A stretch of 22,162 bases of DNA. It comes from an uncultured Gemmiger sp. (GTDB taxonomy: Bacteria > Bacillota > Clostridia > Oscillospirales > Ruminococcaceae). Positions within the stretch are counted from its first letter, which is position 1. Each line of letters starts with the position of its first letter. A model generated the notes under the pieces. The model saw only the letters and a list, made by a program, of their open reading frames with translations, was not told where the DNA came from and searched no databases. Location of the stretch: the NCBI GenBank assembly GCA_944382805.1, contig CALWNS010000066.1, forward strand, positions 1-22,162. Direction: 5' to 3'. Positions 1 to 7,366 of the stretch are shown piece by piece. A program made the translations under genes and the position numbers.

Positions 1-658
1 GATCGGCCGCGAGATCAGCGTGGCCGTGCGCGAGGGCGGCGGCGACCCGGCCTCCAACAGCAAGCTGGCCGCGCTCATCAGCAAGGCCAAGGCCAACAAC
101 GTGCCCAACGATAACATCCAGCGCATCATCAAGCGCGCCGAGGGCGGCGACAAGACCGAGTACGAGGCCATGACCTACGAGGGCTACGGCCCCGGCGGAA
201 TTGCCGTCATGGTCGACACCCTGACCGACAACCGCAATCGCACCGCGGCCAATATGCGCCACTACTTCGATAAATTTGGCGGCAACCTGGGCCAGATGGG
301 CTGCGTGGGCTTCCTGTTTACCCAAAAGGGCGTCATTGTTGTCGATCTGGAGGACAAGGACCCCGATGCGCTGGTGATGGACGCGCTTGACGCCGGGGCC
401 GAGGACTTTGACGCCGGCGAGGACGCCGCCGAAGTCACCACCACGCCGGACAACTTCACCGCCGTCTGCGATGCGCTGCAGGCCAAAGGCTACGAGTTTA
501 TTTCGGCCGATGTGGCGCAGGTGCCCGCCACCACCACCGCCCTGGGCGATGCCGACCAGATGGCCAACATGGCCAAGCTGCTCGACGCGCTGGAGGACGA
601 CGACGACGTGCAGAACGTCTGGCACAACCTGGAAAACGAGGACGAACTCGACCGCTGA
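1..658 (+). CDS. YebC/PmpR-family transcriptional regulator, 5' end cut off by window
   Basis: The frame is open from base 2 and ends at TGA 656-658, so about 218 residues are visible and roughly 25 N-terminal residues lie outside the window (family members are usually about 240-250 aa). The GTG at 20 is internal: codons before it read I-G-R-E-I-S, which matches the conserved family segment before the GGGDP motif. Visible family hallmarks are GGGDPASN, KAKANNVP and the YEGYGPGGIAV block, then an acidic C-terminal domain. YebC proteins are cytosolic DNA-binding regulators; one branch has more recently been linked to translation of difficult proline stretches, and the sequence alone does not say which role applies. 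The next gene starts 37 bases downstream on the same strand and may be co-transcribed. Confidence 0.93.
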   Translation, partial: IGREISVAVREGGGDPASNSKLAALISKAKANNVPNDNIQRIIKRAEGGDKTEYEAMTYEGYGPGGIAVMVDTLTDNRNRTAANMRHYFDKFGGNLGQMGCVGFLFTQKGVIVVDLEDKDPDALVMDALDAGAEDFDAGEDAAEVTTTPDNFTAVCDALQAKGYEFISADVAQVPATTTALGDADQMANMAKLLDALEDDDDVQNVWHNLENEDELDR

Positions 659-695
659 CACCCGGCGGCCTGCAAAGAAGGGAGCTTGAGCGTCA

Positions 696-2318
696 ATGCC
701 GTCCACTGTCCTTTGCCCCTACTGCCTGGAGCCGCTGGAGGGCGGTTTTGGCGGCGCGTGCCCGCACTGCGGCAAAAGCCTTGCCAACCATAACCCGGAA
801 GGCGCGCTGCCGCTGGGCGCGCAGCTGGACGGGCGCTACACGGTGGGGGATTACCTCAGCGCCGACGGCGACGGCCTGGCCTACCGCGGGGTGGAAAACG
901 CCGCCCGCCGCTTTGTGCTTATCAAGGAGTACTTTCCGGTCACGCTGTGCAACGGCCGCAGCCCGGAGGGCGCACTTATGCCCAAACAGGGCAGGGAAGT
1001 GCTGTTCAAAACCAGCCGCATGGACTTTAAGGACCTGTACGACGACCTGCGCGGCCTGACCCCGGCCACCGGCCTTTCGCAGATCCTGGACGTGATCGAG
1101 CAGAACAACACCGTCTATGCGGTGGAGGAAAGCGAAAAGGGCATGACCCTGTCCCACTACCTGACGCTGCGCTCCCGCAACCTGACCCCCGCCGAAGCGC
1201 GCACGCTGCTGCAGCCGGTCATGGAGGGCGTTACCCTGCTGCACAAAGCGGGGCTGGTCCACCGCGGCATCTGCCCGGACAACATCCTGCTGCCCATCGA
1301 CGGCAGCGCCCGCCTGACCGGCTATGGCACGCTGGCGCTGCGCACCGGCGGCAGCGAGCTGAAAAGCCAGCTCTATGCCGGGTACGCCGCGCCGGAACAG
1401 TATTCGGCCTCCGAATTTTCCGGCCGCTATACCGACGTTTACGCCCTGGCGGCGGTCACCTACCGCCTGGTCACCGGCCAGGTGCCGGTGGCCGCGCCGC
1501 AGCGCAAGGTGCGCGACAGCCTGGAAAGCGCCCACAGCCTGGAAAACGGCGTGCCCACCTATTTTTCGCAGGTGCTTTCCTGCGCCATGCGGCTGGACCC
1601 CGCCAAGCGGATGCAGACGGTGCCCGAGCTGATGAGCGCCCTGACCGACCCCGGCGTGGCCAACGCCATGTTCGAACGCGGGGACAACCAGATCTCGACC
1701 AAAAAGATCCTGGGCGCTTCGCTGGTGGTCATCTTTGTGCTGGTGGTGCTGCTGTTCTGGAGCCTGATCGGCCGCGTGGGGGACGGCGCCGCCCCCGCCG
1801 CCACCCCGACCCCTGCGCCCGAACAGAGCGCCGCGCCGGAAGCTACGCCGGACGGCGATGTCCTGATCATCCCCAACCTGGTCGGGCGCGATTACGAAAC
1901 CGAGATCAAGGGCAGCTCGCTGTACCAGAACTACCGCATCATGATGACCGAAGCCTACTCCTCCACCGTGGAGGAGGGCCGGGTCATCAGCCAGGAACCG
2001 ATGGCCGGCACCTTGCAGACCCAGCCTAGCCCCATCATCCAGATCACGATCAGCAAGGGGCCTTTGATGGTGGAGATGCCGGATATCATCGGCTTTACGC
2101 AGGATAACGCCAGCAGGCTGCTGGATGCAGAGGGCATCCAGTACCGCATGGAGATTTTGCAGAACGACGGCAGTTATGCGGCCGGCTGTGTGGCCTACTG
2201 CGAACTTGACGGCGAAGAACTGATCAAAGGCACCCGGCTGGACGCCGGCACCGCCGTGGTTACGGTATATATTGCCGGCGAGCGTGGCGACAGCGCCCGC
2301 ACCCCGTCCGCAGAGTAA
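696..2318 (+). CDS. Membrane pseudokinase with N-terminal zinc ribbon and extracellular PASTA domains
   Basis: 540 aa; ATG 696 follows GAAGGGAG. Order of parts: zinc ribbon with Cys 7, 10, 22 and 25; Ser/Thr kinase fold about 45-315; one membrane helix about 338-358; Pro/Ala/Thr-rich linker about 365-387; two PASTA-like repeats about 390-455 and 458-527. The fold looks kinase-like (IKEYFP with Lys77, AAPEQY near 231, DVYALA near 247), but catalysis should fail: the HRDxKxxN loop reads HRGICPDN (Gly191 for Asp, Cys193 for Lys) and DFG reads GYG (209-211). PknB-type PASTA kinases sense muropeptides or lipid II outside the cell. This one probably works as a non-catalytic receptor or scaffold; that role is inferred. 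It lies 37 bases after the YebC-family gene and ends at a strong terminator. Confidence 0.88.
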   Translation: MPSTVLCPYCLEPLEGGFGGACPHCGKSLANHNPEGALPLGAQLDGRYTVGDYLSADGDGLAYRGVENAARRFVLIKEYFPVTLCNGRSPEGALMPKQGREVLFKTSRMDFKDLYDDLRGLTPATGLSQILDVIEQNNTVYAVEESEKGMTLSHYLTLRSRNLTPAEARTLLQPVMEGVTLLHKAGLVHRGICPDNILLPIDGSARLTGYGTLALRTGGSELKSQLYAGYAAPEQYSASEFSGRYTDVYALAAVTYRLVTGQVPVAAPQRKVRDSLESAHSLENGVPTYFSQVLSCAMRLDPAKRMQTVPELMSALTDPGVANAMFERGDNQISTKKILGASLVVIFVLVVLLFWSLIGRVGDGAAPAATPTPAPEQSAAPEATPDGDVLIIPNLVGRDYETEIKGSSLYQNYRIMMTEAYSSTVEEGRVISQEPMAGTLQTQPSPIIQITISKGPLMVEMPDIIGFTQDNASRLLDAEGIQYRMEILQNDGSYAAGCVAYCELDGEELIKGTRLDAGTAVVTVYIAGERGDSARTPSAE

Positions 2319-2330
2319 AACGCAAAACGA

Positions 2331-2369
2331 ACGCCTCCCGCGCCAAATTGGACGCGGGAGGCGTTTTTA
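2331..2369. terminator. Rho-independent terminator between convergent genes
   Basis: Perfect 12-bp stem (2331-2342 with 2353-2364), 10-base loop, then TTTTT at 2365-2369 on the plus strand. It ends the pseudokinase transcript. Read on the minus strand the same stem follows the cysE stop and is trailed by an interrupted T run, so it may serve both genes. Confidence 0.9.
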
Positions 2370-3092
2370 TCATTCCTGTTCCGGGCTTTGCGGGCTTTCC
2401 GGCTGCGTGTGCGGCGGCCGGCCGGCAAAGGCAAAGCGCGCGTTATCGTCCCGGTCGGGCGGGTACTCGCCCTGCAGGCGGGCCTCCAGCCGGCTCAGGC
2501 GGGCCTCCAGCTGGGCGATGCGCTGCTCCTGCAGATCGGGCAGGGCCTGCTGGTCCAGGTCGTCGGCCGGGCAGCAGCGCTCGCTGTTCACGCGCACGAC
2601 CTCCGCCGGCACGCCCACGGCCGTGGCGTTGGAGGGCACGTTTTTCAGCACCACGCTGCCCGCGCCGATGCGCACATTGTCCCCGATGTACACCGGCCCC
2701 AGCACCTTGGCCCCCGCGCCGATCAGCACGTTGTTGCCCAGCGTGGGGTGGCGCTTGCCCACGTCCTTGCCGGTGCCGCCCAGCGTGACGCCGTGGTAGA
2801 TCGTGCAGTTGTCCCCGATCTCGGTCGTCTCGCCAAACACGATGCCCATGCCGTGGTCAATGAACAGCCGCTGGCCGATTTTCGCGCCGGGGTGGATCTC
2901 GATGCCGGTCAAATGGCGCGAAAGCTGGCTGACCAGCCGCGCCAAAAACAGCAGCCTGTGCCGGTACAAAAAGTGCGCGATGCGGTGGGTCACCAGCACA
3001 TGGAAGCCCGGGTACAGCAAAATCACCTCCAGCACGTTGCGCGCGGCGGGGTCCTTTTCCCGGATGTTTTTTGCATCGGCCCACAGTCCCAT
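2370..3092 (-). CDS. cysE: Serine O-acetyltransferase
   Basis: 240 aa; the start codon (complement of 3090-3092) follows GGGAGAAGCAAGCC, a good ribosome site. The enzyme acetylates L-serine with acetyl-CoA to give O-acetylserine, the substrate of cysteine synthase, in the cytosol. Residues 1-60 form the helical N-terminal part; 61-165 are hexapeptide repeats of a left-handed beta helix with TGIEIHPGA, FIDHGMG (His80, matching the catalytic His of CysE) and GVTLGGTGK. Instead of a short tail ending in the usual C-terminal isoleucine that docks in CysK, the protein carries about 70 extra residues: a Leu-rich heptad-like segment about 186-207, then a charged, Pro-rich end. It is monocistronic, with its own promoter divergent from the BMP-domain gene. 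Confidence 0.95.
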   Translation of the reverse strand: MGLWADAKNIREKDPAARNVLEVILLYPGFHVLVTHRIAHFLYRHRLLFLARLVSQLSRHLTGIEIHPGAKIGQRLFIDHGMGIVFGETTEIGDNCTIYHGVTLGGTGKDVGKRHPTLGNNVLIGAGAKVLGPVYIGDNVRIGAGSVVLKNVPSNATAVGVPAEVVRVNSERCCPADDLDQQALPDLQEQRIAQLEARLSRLEARLQGEYPPDRDDNARFAFAGRPPHTQPESPQSPEQE

Positions 3093-3130
3093 GGCTTGCT
3101 TCTCCCTTTTCGTTTTAAGTCTACCGTATC

Positions 3131-3159
3131 ATTATGACACGTTTTGGTCCGTATTGCAA
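3131..3159 (-). promoter_or_regulatory. cysE promoter
   Basis: On the minus strand TTGCAA (3154-3159) is separated by exactly 17 bases from CATAAT (3131-3136), about 40 bases upstream of the cysE start codon. Confidence 0.75.
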
Positions 3160-3193
3160 CCGTGCGCCGCGCCGCATACGCATAAATGATTTG

Positions 3194-3222
3194 TTGCGTA
3201 ACAATACGCATTGTGGTATAAT
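3194..3222 (+). promoter_or_regulatory. Promoter of the BMP-domain gene with embedded palindrome
   Basis: TTGCGT (3194-3199), 17-base spacer, TATAAT (3217-3222). The palindrome TGCGTA-ACAA-TACGCA (3195-3210) overlaps the -35 box and the first half of the spacer, where a repressor would block RNA polymerase. A further ATACGCA lies at 3176-3182. The TATAAT box rules out the ATG at 3225 as a start codon. Confidence 0.8.
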
Positions 3223-3238
3223 AAATGCACAGAGAACG

Positions 3239-3268
3239 AAACCCGGCGGCCCCCAAGCTGCCGGGTTT
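3239..3268 (+). other. Hairpin in 5' leader of the BMP-domain gene
   Basis: Perfect 9-bp stem AAACCCGGC / GCCGGGTTT with a 12-base loop, starting about 10-15 bases after the expected transcription start and ending just before the ribosome site (3272-3279). It could stabilise the mRNA or act as a weak attenuator; there is no real T run after it. Confidence 0.55.
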
Positions 3269-3287
3269 CTACAGGAAGGAGAACGCC

Positions 3288-5258
3288 ATGACCCGCGTAG
3301 AAGCCATAGAAGAATACGTCCACGCCCAAAGGCGCGCCCAGCGCGATTACCGGGAGAAGATGGCGGCCGGGCAGTACCCGTACCTGCCGGTGCTGGATGA
3401 CATTCTGCAAAACACCAATGTGGAAAGCCAGCTGCCCATCGGCACCATCGAGATCCCGCTGGAGCTTGTTGTCGGCACCAAAACGGCGGGGCGCACGGCG
3501 GCGTTCGCCTCCAACTTCCTGCCGCTGCTCGGCTCCAAGACCGAGTTTGCCAACAAATGGGTCTCGCTGTGCCAGGCCCATGTGGAGGAGGGCATCCGCG
3601 ACCCCATCCGCTGCTTTGAATACCTCGGCCGCTTTTATGTGCAGGAGGGCAATAAGCGGGTCAGCGTGCTGAAATATTTCGGCGCGGATTCCATTGCCGC
3701 CACCGTCACGCGGGTCATGCCGCAGTACAGCGATAACAAGCTGATCCGCCTGTATTACGAATTTGTCGAATACTATCCGCTGTGCGGCCTGTATACCCTC
3801 ACCTTCAGCCAGGAGGGCAGCTTTGCCCGCCTGCAAAAGCTTATGGGCAAGGCCCCCGGCGAAAAATGGTCCGACGAGGACCGCGCCGACATTGTATCGC
3901 TGTACAACTGGGTCAAAAAAGCCTACAATGCCCGCGGGGGCGAAACCCTGCGCAGCACGGTGGGCGATGTGCTGCTGCTGCTCGCGCGCGTCTACACGCT
4001 GGCCGACCTGAAAAAGCGCAGCCCGGCCGAACTGACCAAGGCGCTGGATGCGATCTGGGACGACGTGCTGGCCATCGAAAACCCCGTGCCGGTCAAGCTC
4101 AGCACCAAGCCGGCGGAGCCGGACCAGGCCAAGCTGATCGACCGCATCCTGCCGGCCGCCATCCGCCCGGGCGCCGCGCCCAAAAACCTGAAAGTCGCCT
4201 TTGTACACGAGCGCACGCCCGAAACCAGCACCTGGACCAGCCAGCACGAATTCGGCCGCAGCCAGCTGGATATGGTGTTCAAGGGCCAGGTCGAGACCAA
4301 AGCCTACTTTAACGCCGTGGCCGGCGAAAACGCCGATGAACTGGTGGAGCAGGCCATTGCCGAAGGCGCCGACATCGTGTTCACCACCAGCCCCAAGCTG
4401 GTGGGCGCTTCGCTGCGCGCGGCGCTCAACCACCCCGAAACCCGCATCCTGAACTGCTCGGTCGATATGCCGTACACCAGTATCCGCACCTATTACACCC
4501 GCGTGTACGAGGCCAAGTTCATCAGCGGGGCCATCGCCGGCGCCATGAGCCGGGGCGACCGCATCGGCTATGTGGCCGACTACCCCAACTTCGGCACGCC
4601 GGCCAACATCAACGCCTTTGCGCTGGGCGCGCGCATGGTCAACCCGCGCGTGCGCATCGATCTGCAGTGGACCTGCCTGCCCGGCGAACCCATCGATGCG
4701 TTCAACCGCCAGGGCATCACGGTCGTTTCGGCCCGCGACACCCCGGTGCCGGGCCGCCCGCAGCGGGAATTCGGCATCTTCCGCATCCGCCGCGGCGGTA
4801 TGCTGGAGGACCTGGCCTCCCCGTTCTGGCACTGGGGCCAGTTTTACGAAAACGTGGTGCGCAGCGTGCTCAACGGCGCCTGGAGCAAGGACGCCGAAGG
4901 CGACGAGCGCCGCGCCGTCAACTACTGGTGGGGCATGAACAGCGGCGTCATGGATGTGCTGTTCAGCCGCGAACTGCCCCACGATGTGCGCCACCTGGCC
5001 AACATCCTGCGCCAGGGCGTTATTTCCGGCGCCATCGACCCGTTTGCCTGCCACATCGTGGCGCAGGACGGCACGCTGATGAACGAGGGCCAAAACGGCC
5101 TGGCCCCGGAGCAGATCCTGCACATGGACTGGCTGTGCGACGCCGTGGACGGCCACATCCCCGAATATGACGAACTGACCGAAGCCTCCAAACCGATGTA
5201 CCGGATGCAGGGCATCCACCGCGACCGCCTGCCGGTGGAGAAGGAGGCCGAGCTATGA
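3288..5258 (+). CDS. Cytosolic ParB/sulfiredoxin-like + BMP-family ligand-binding fusion protein
   Basis: 656 aa. The ATG at 3288 is chosen because AGGAAGGAG precedes it and the promoter -10 box covers 3217-3222, which excludes the longer frame from 3225. Residues about 40-145 resemble the ParB/Srx fold, with DPIRCFEYLGRFYV and the motif EGNKRVSVLK (120-129) in the place of the family's GxxR box. Residues about 150-295 are helical linker. Residues about 301-590 match BMP/PnrA (Med-like) ligand-binding proteins, known for nucleoside binding: LKVAFVHE, GADIVFTTSP, YEAKFISGAIAG, IGYVADYP and GGMLEDL-type blocks. There is no signal peptide or lipobox, so it should not be an ABC-transporter binding lipoprotein; it is more likely an intracellular ligand sensor or regulator. 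No transporter genes are nearby. Its stop overlaps the next gene by 4 bases (ATGA), so the two are translationally coupled. Confidence 0.82.
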   Translation: MTRVEAIEEYVHAQRRAQRDYREKMAAGQYPYLPVLDDILQNTNVESQLPIGTIEIPLELVVGTKTAGRTAAFASNFLPLLGSKTEFANKWVSLCQAHVEEGIRDPIRCFEYLGRFYVQEGNKRVSVLKYFGADSIAATVTRVMPQYSDNKLIRLYYEFVEYYPLCGLYTLTFSQEGSFARLQKLMGKAPGEKWSDEDRADIVSLYNWVKKAYNARGGETLRSTVGDVLLLLARVYTLADLKKRSPAELTKALDAIWDDVLAIENPVPVKLSTKPAEPDQAKLIDRILPAAIRPGAAPKNLKVAFVHERTPETSTWTSQHEFGRSQLDMVFKGQVETKAYFNAVAGENADELVEQAIAEGADIVFTTSPKLVGASLRAALNHPETRILNCSVDMPYTSIRTYYTRVYEAKFISGAIAGAMSRGDRIGYVADYPNFGTPANINAFALGARMVNPRVRIDLQWTCLPGEPIDAFNRQGITVVSARDTPVPGRPQREFGIFRIRRGGMLEDLASPFWHWGQFYENVVRSVLNGAWSKDAEGDERRAVNYWWGMNSGVMDVLFSRELPHDVRHLANILRQGVISGAIDPFACHIVAQDGTLMNEGQNGLAPEQILHMDWLCDAVDGHIPEYDELTEASKPMYRMQGIHRDRLPVEKEAEL

Positions 5259-5899
5259 GGATCCTGGCCGTTGCCGATGAGGAGTCCAAGTACCTGTGGG
5301 ATTACTACGAGCCGGAAAAGCTCCAGGGCTATGACCTGATCATCGGCTGCGGCGACCTGGACATCCATTACCTGACCTTTTTGGCCACGGTGGCGCCCAT
5401 GCCGGTCATCTATGTACACGGCAACCATGACGCGAGCTACGACAATCACCCGCCCAGCGGCGCGATCTGCATCGACGACGATGTGTTTTGTTATAAAGGC
5501 TACCGCTTCCTGGGCCTGGGCGGCAGCTGCCGCTACCGCAGCGGCGCCTGGCAGTTTACCGAAGCCGAAATGCGCCGCCGCATCCGCCGCGTGCGCAGCA
5601 AGGCGCAGCACGCGGGCGGGGTGGACGTGTTCGTGACCCATGCGCCCATGCACGGCTACGGCGATATGAACGACCTGCCGCACCGCGGCTTTACCGTTTT
5701 CCAGGAGGTGCTCAACGCCTACCGGCCCGCCGTTATGCTGCACGGCCATGTTCACATGACCTACGGGGCCAACCTCCCGCGGGAGCACCGCTACGGCCAG
5801 ACGCGCATCATCAACGCCTACGACCGCTTTACGCTGGAACTGCCGGACCGCCCCGAACCGGTCCGCCAGGGCCTGCTGGCGCGCTGGCGCGGCCGGTAA
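5255..5899 (+). CDS. Calcineurin-like metallophosphoesterase
   Basis: 214 aa; its ATG overlaps the upstream stop (ATGA), indicating coupled translation with the BMP-domain protein. Motifs in order: ADEES near 7-11 (in place of the usual DxH), GCGDLD with Asp34, GNHD (56-59), THAP and GHVH near the C-terminal third. These are the metal-binding boxes of the family, which hydrolyses phosphomono- or diesters in the cytosol. The substrate is unknown. I recall that related clostridial proteins share the DEES variant, so loss of the first His is probably normal for the subfamily. Tight coupling suggests the sensor-like neighbour and this enzyme act together, perhaps on a nucleotide-type molecule; that is inference. 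Confidence 0.88.
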   Translation: MRILAVADEESKYLWDYYEPEKLQGYDLIIGCGDLDIHYLTFLATVAPMPVIYVHGNHDASYDNHPPSGAICIDDDVFCYKGYRFLGLGGSCRYRSGAWQFTEAEMRRRIRRVRSKAQHAGGVDVFVTHAPMHGYGDMNDLPHRGFTVFQEVLNAYRPAVMLHGHVHMTYGANLPREHRYGQTRIINAYDRFTLELPDRPEPVRQGLLARWRGR

Positions 5900-5962
5900 A
5901 AGCCGGCCTGCGCCCGCGGCGCACGACCGCTACCAATATTTTTGCAGGAGTCAGGAGAAAGT

Positions 5963-6967
5963 ATGAACAAGATCGCAGTTTTGGGCGCCGGCACCTGGGG
6001 CACGGCGCTGGCCCGTATGCTGGCCGTCCACGGCCAGGACGTGACCATGTGGAGCGCCCTGCCGCAGGAGCTGGAGAGCATGGCCGCCACCCGCCGCCAC
6101 CCCAACCTGCCCGGCATGGAATTGCCGGAAACGATGCACTATACGCCCGACCTGGCCGCCGCCTGCGCTGGGCGCGACCTGGTCGTGTTTGCGGTGCCCT
6201 CGGTGTTTGTGCGCCAGACGGCCAAAAAAGCCGCGCCCTGCCTGCCGGACGGCCAGCTGATCGTGGATGTGGCCAAAGGCATCGAGGAAAAAACGCTGCT
6301 GACCATGTCCGAAGTGATCGAAGCGGAACTGGCCGCCTGCCCCGGCCACGGGCACTGCCGCGTGGCGGCGCTGTCCGGCCCCACCCACGCCGAGGAGGTG
6401 GCCCGCGATATGCCCACCCTGATCGTGGCCGCCGCAAAGGACGAAGCCGACGCCCAGGCCGTGCAGAAGATCTTTACCAACCCCAACTTCCGCGTATACA
6501 CCAACACCGACCGCCGCGGCGTGGAGCTGGGCGGCGCGGTCAAAAACGTCATTGCGCTGGCCGTGGGCATGGCGCTGGGCCTGGATTACGGCGATAACGC
6601 CAAAGCCGCGCTCATCACCCGCGGCAACGCCGAGCTGGCCCGCCTGGGCGTGGCCATGGGCTGCCAGGCGGCCACCTTTGCCGGGCTTTCCGGCATGGGC
6701 GACCTGATCGTGACCTGCACCAGTATGCACAGCCGCAACCTGCACGCCGGTATGCTTATGGGCCGCGGCATGAGCGCCGACCAGGCCAGGCAGGAGGTCG
6801 GCCAGGTGGTGGAGGGCATCAACGCCCTGCCCGCCGCGCGCAAGCTGGCCAAACAGTATAAGGTCGAAATGCCCATCGTGGAAGCCGTGTACGGCATCGT
6901 CTCCGGCACGCTGCCCGCCCGCAGCGCCGTTGCCTCCCTGATGAGCCGCGGCCTTAAAAGCGAGTAA
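5963..6967 (+). CDS. gpsA: NAD(P)H-dependent glycerol-3-phosphate dehydrogenase
   Basis: 334 aa; ATG 5963 follows AGGAGAAAGT, and starting here gives the normal N-terminus MNKIAVLGAGTWG. It reduces dihydroxyacetone phosphate to sn-glycerol 3-phosphate, the backbone for phospholipids. Visible: Rossmann motif GAGTWG (8-13), the FAVPS and SGPTHAEEVA blocks, catalytic Lys194 in GGAVKNVIALA, and the RGNAELARLG substrate-site segment. Length is normal. It lies 63 bases after the metallophosphoesterase without a clear promoter, so it may be the last gene of that transcript. A GC-rich hairpin follows at 6993. Confidence 0.97.
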   Translation: MNKIAVLGAGTWGTALARMLAVHGQDVTMWSALPQELESMAATRRHPNLPGMELPETMHYTPDLAAACAGRDLVVFAVPSVFVRQTAKKAAPCLPDGQLIVDVAKGIEEKTLLTMSEVIEAELAACPGHGHCRVAALSGPTHAEEVARDMPTLIVAAAKDEADAQAVQKIFTNPNFRVYTNTDRRGVELGGAVKNVIALAVGMALGLDYGDNAKAALITRGNAELARLGVAMGCQAATFAGLSGMGDLIVTCTSMHSRNLHAGMLMGRGMSADQARQEVGQVVEGINALPAARKLAKQYKVEMPIVEAVYGIVSGTLPARSAVASLMSRGLKSE

Positions 6968-6992
6968 AATACGCAGTTTTTCTGCAAAGCGC

Positions 6993-7017
6993 AAGCCCCG
7001 CCTGCCCGGCGGGGCTT
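6993..7017 (+). terminator. GC-rich hairpin after gpsA, possible terminator
   Basis: Perfect 10-bp stem AAGCCCCGCC / GGCGGGGCTT with a 5-base loop, 25 bases after the gpsA stop. No T run follows, so termination would be weak or would depend on the structured block that comes next. Confidence 0.5.
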
Positions 7018-7225
7018 CAGCGTGTCGAGAAACTCGACACGCTGCAAAGGGGGCAACAGCCGCGCACGGCAATTGCCTAACGCGGCTATTTCCCCCTTTG
7101 GAGTCCCCTTCGACAAAATTCTGCGGCAAACCGCGCACTCGGAGCTCTGCTCCTCGCACACAATTTGCCGCAAAATTTCCCTGTCGGTGTCGCCGTCGTC
7201 GGCGCGTGTCCGCCGACGGCGACAG
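7018..7225. repeat. Block of stacked inverted repeats, no gene
   Basis: The block holds: a perfect 12-bp hairpin with a 3-base loop (7018-7029/7033-7044); a nested structure with 9-bp outer stem (7045-7053/7092-7100), 7-bp middle stem (7058-7064/7081-7087) and the palindrome GGCAATTGCC at its tip; a 9-bp pair TGCGGCAAA/TTTGCCGCA (7122-7130/7164-7172) enclosing GGAGC/GCTCC; and a GC-rich pair (7189-7204/7211-7223) bracketed by CTGTCG/CGACAG. Translations of either strand look like artefacts. It could be a palindromic mobile-type repeat or a structured RNA. Confidence 0.7.
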
Positions 7226-7304
7226 ATTTTAACTTTTTCGACGGCCTGTGAAAAGTGTATAATTTCCCCAAAGTTTCTGTAAAAATCTTCTCCCCCGCAC
7301 ACCC

Positions 7305-7332
7305 TTGCCTTTTCCTGCCCGCACGATATAAT
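7305..7332 (+). promoter_or_regulatory. Promoter of the MATE transporter gene
   Basis: TTGCCT (7305-7310), 16-base spacer, TATAAT (7327-7332), 35 bases before the start codon. A second TATAAT at 7258-7263 has no good -35 box. The ATG at 7331 is part of the -10 box and cannot be the start. Confidence 0.7.
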
Positions 7333-7366
7333 GGGGCGTGGAACAGGGGAAAAGGAGCGTGACGGT

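Noticed and set aside
696..1660. Active Ser/Thr kinase annotation
   Set aside because: The HRD Asp, the catalytic-loop Lys and the DFG Asp are all replaced, so an active kinase is not supported.
3132..5219. 695-codon open frame on the minus strand, antisense to the BMP-domain gene
   Set aside because: Composition is His/Gln/Val-rich, typical of the antisense of GC-rich codons. The plus strand has a promoter, ribosome site and recognisable domains.
7022..7282. 86-codon plus-strand frame between gpsA and the MATE gene
   Set aside because: It begins inside a perfect hairpin and its coding would be dictated by stacked inverted repeats; no ribosome site.
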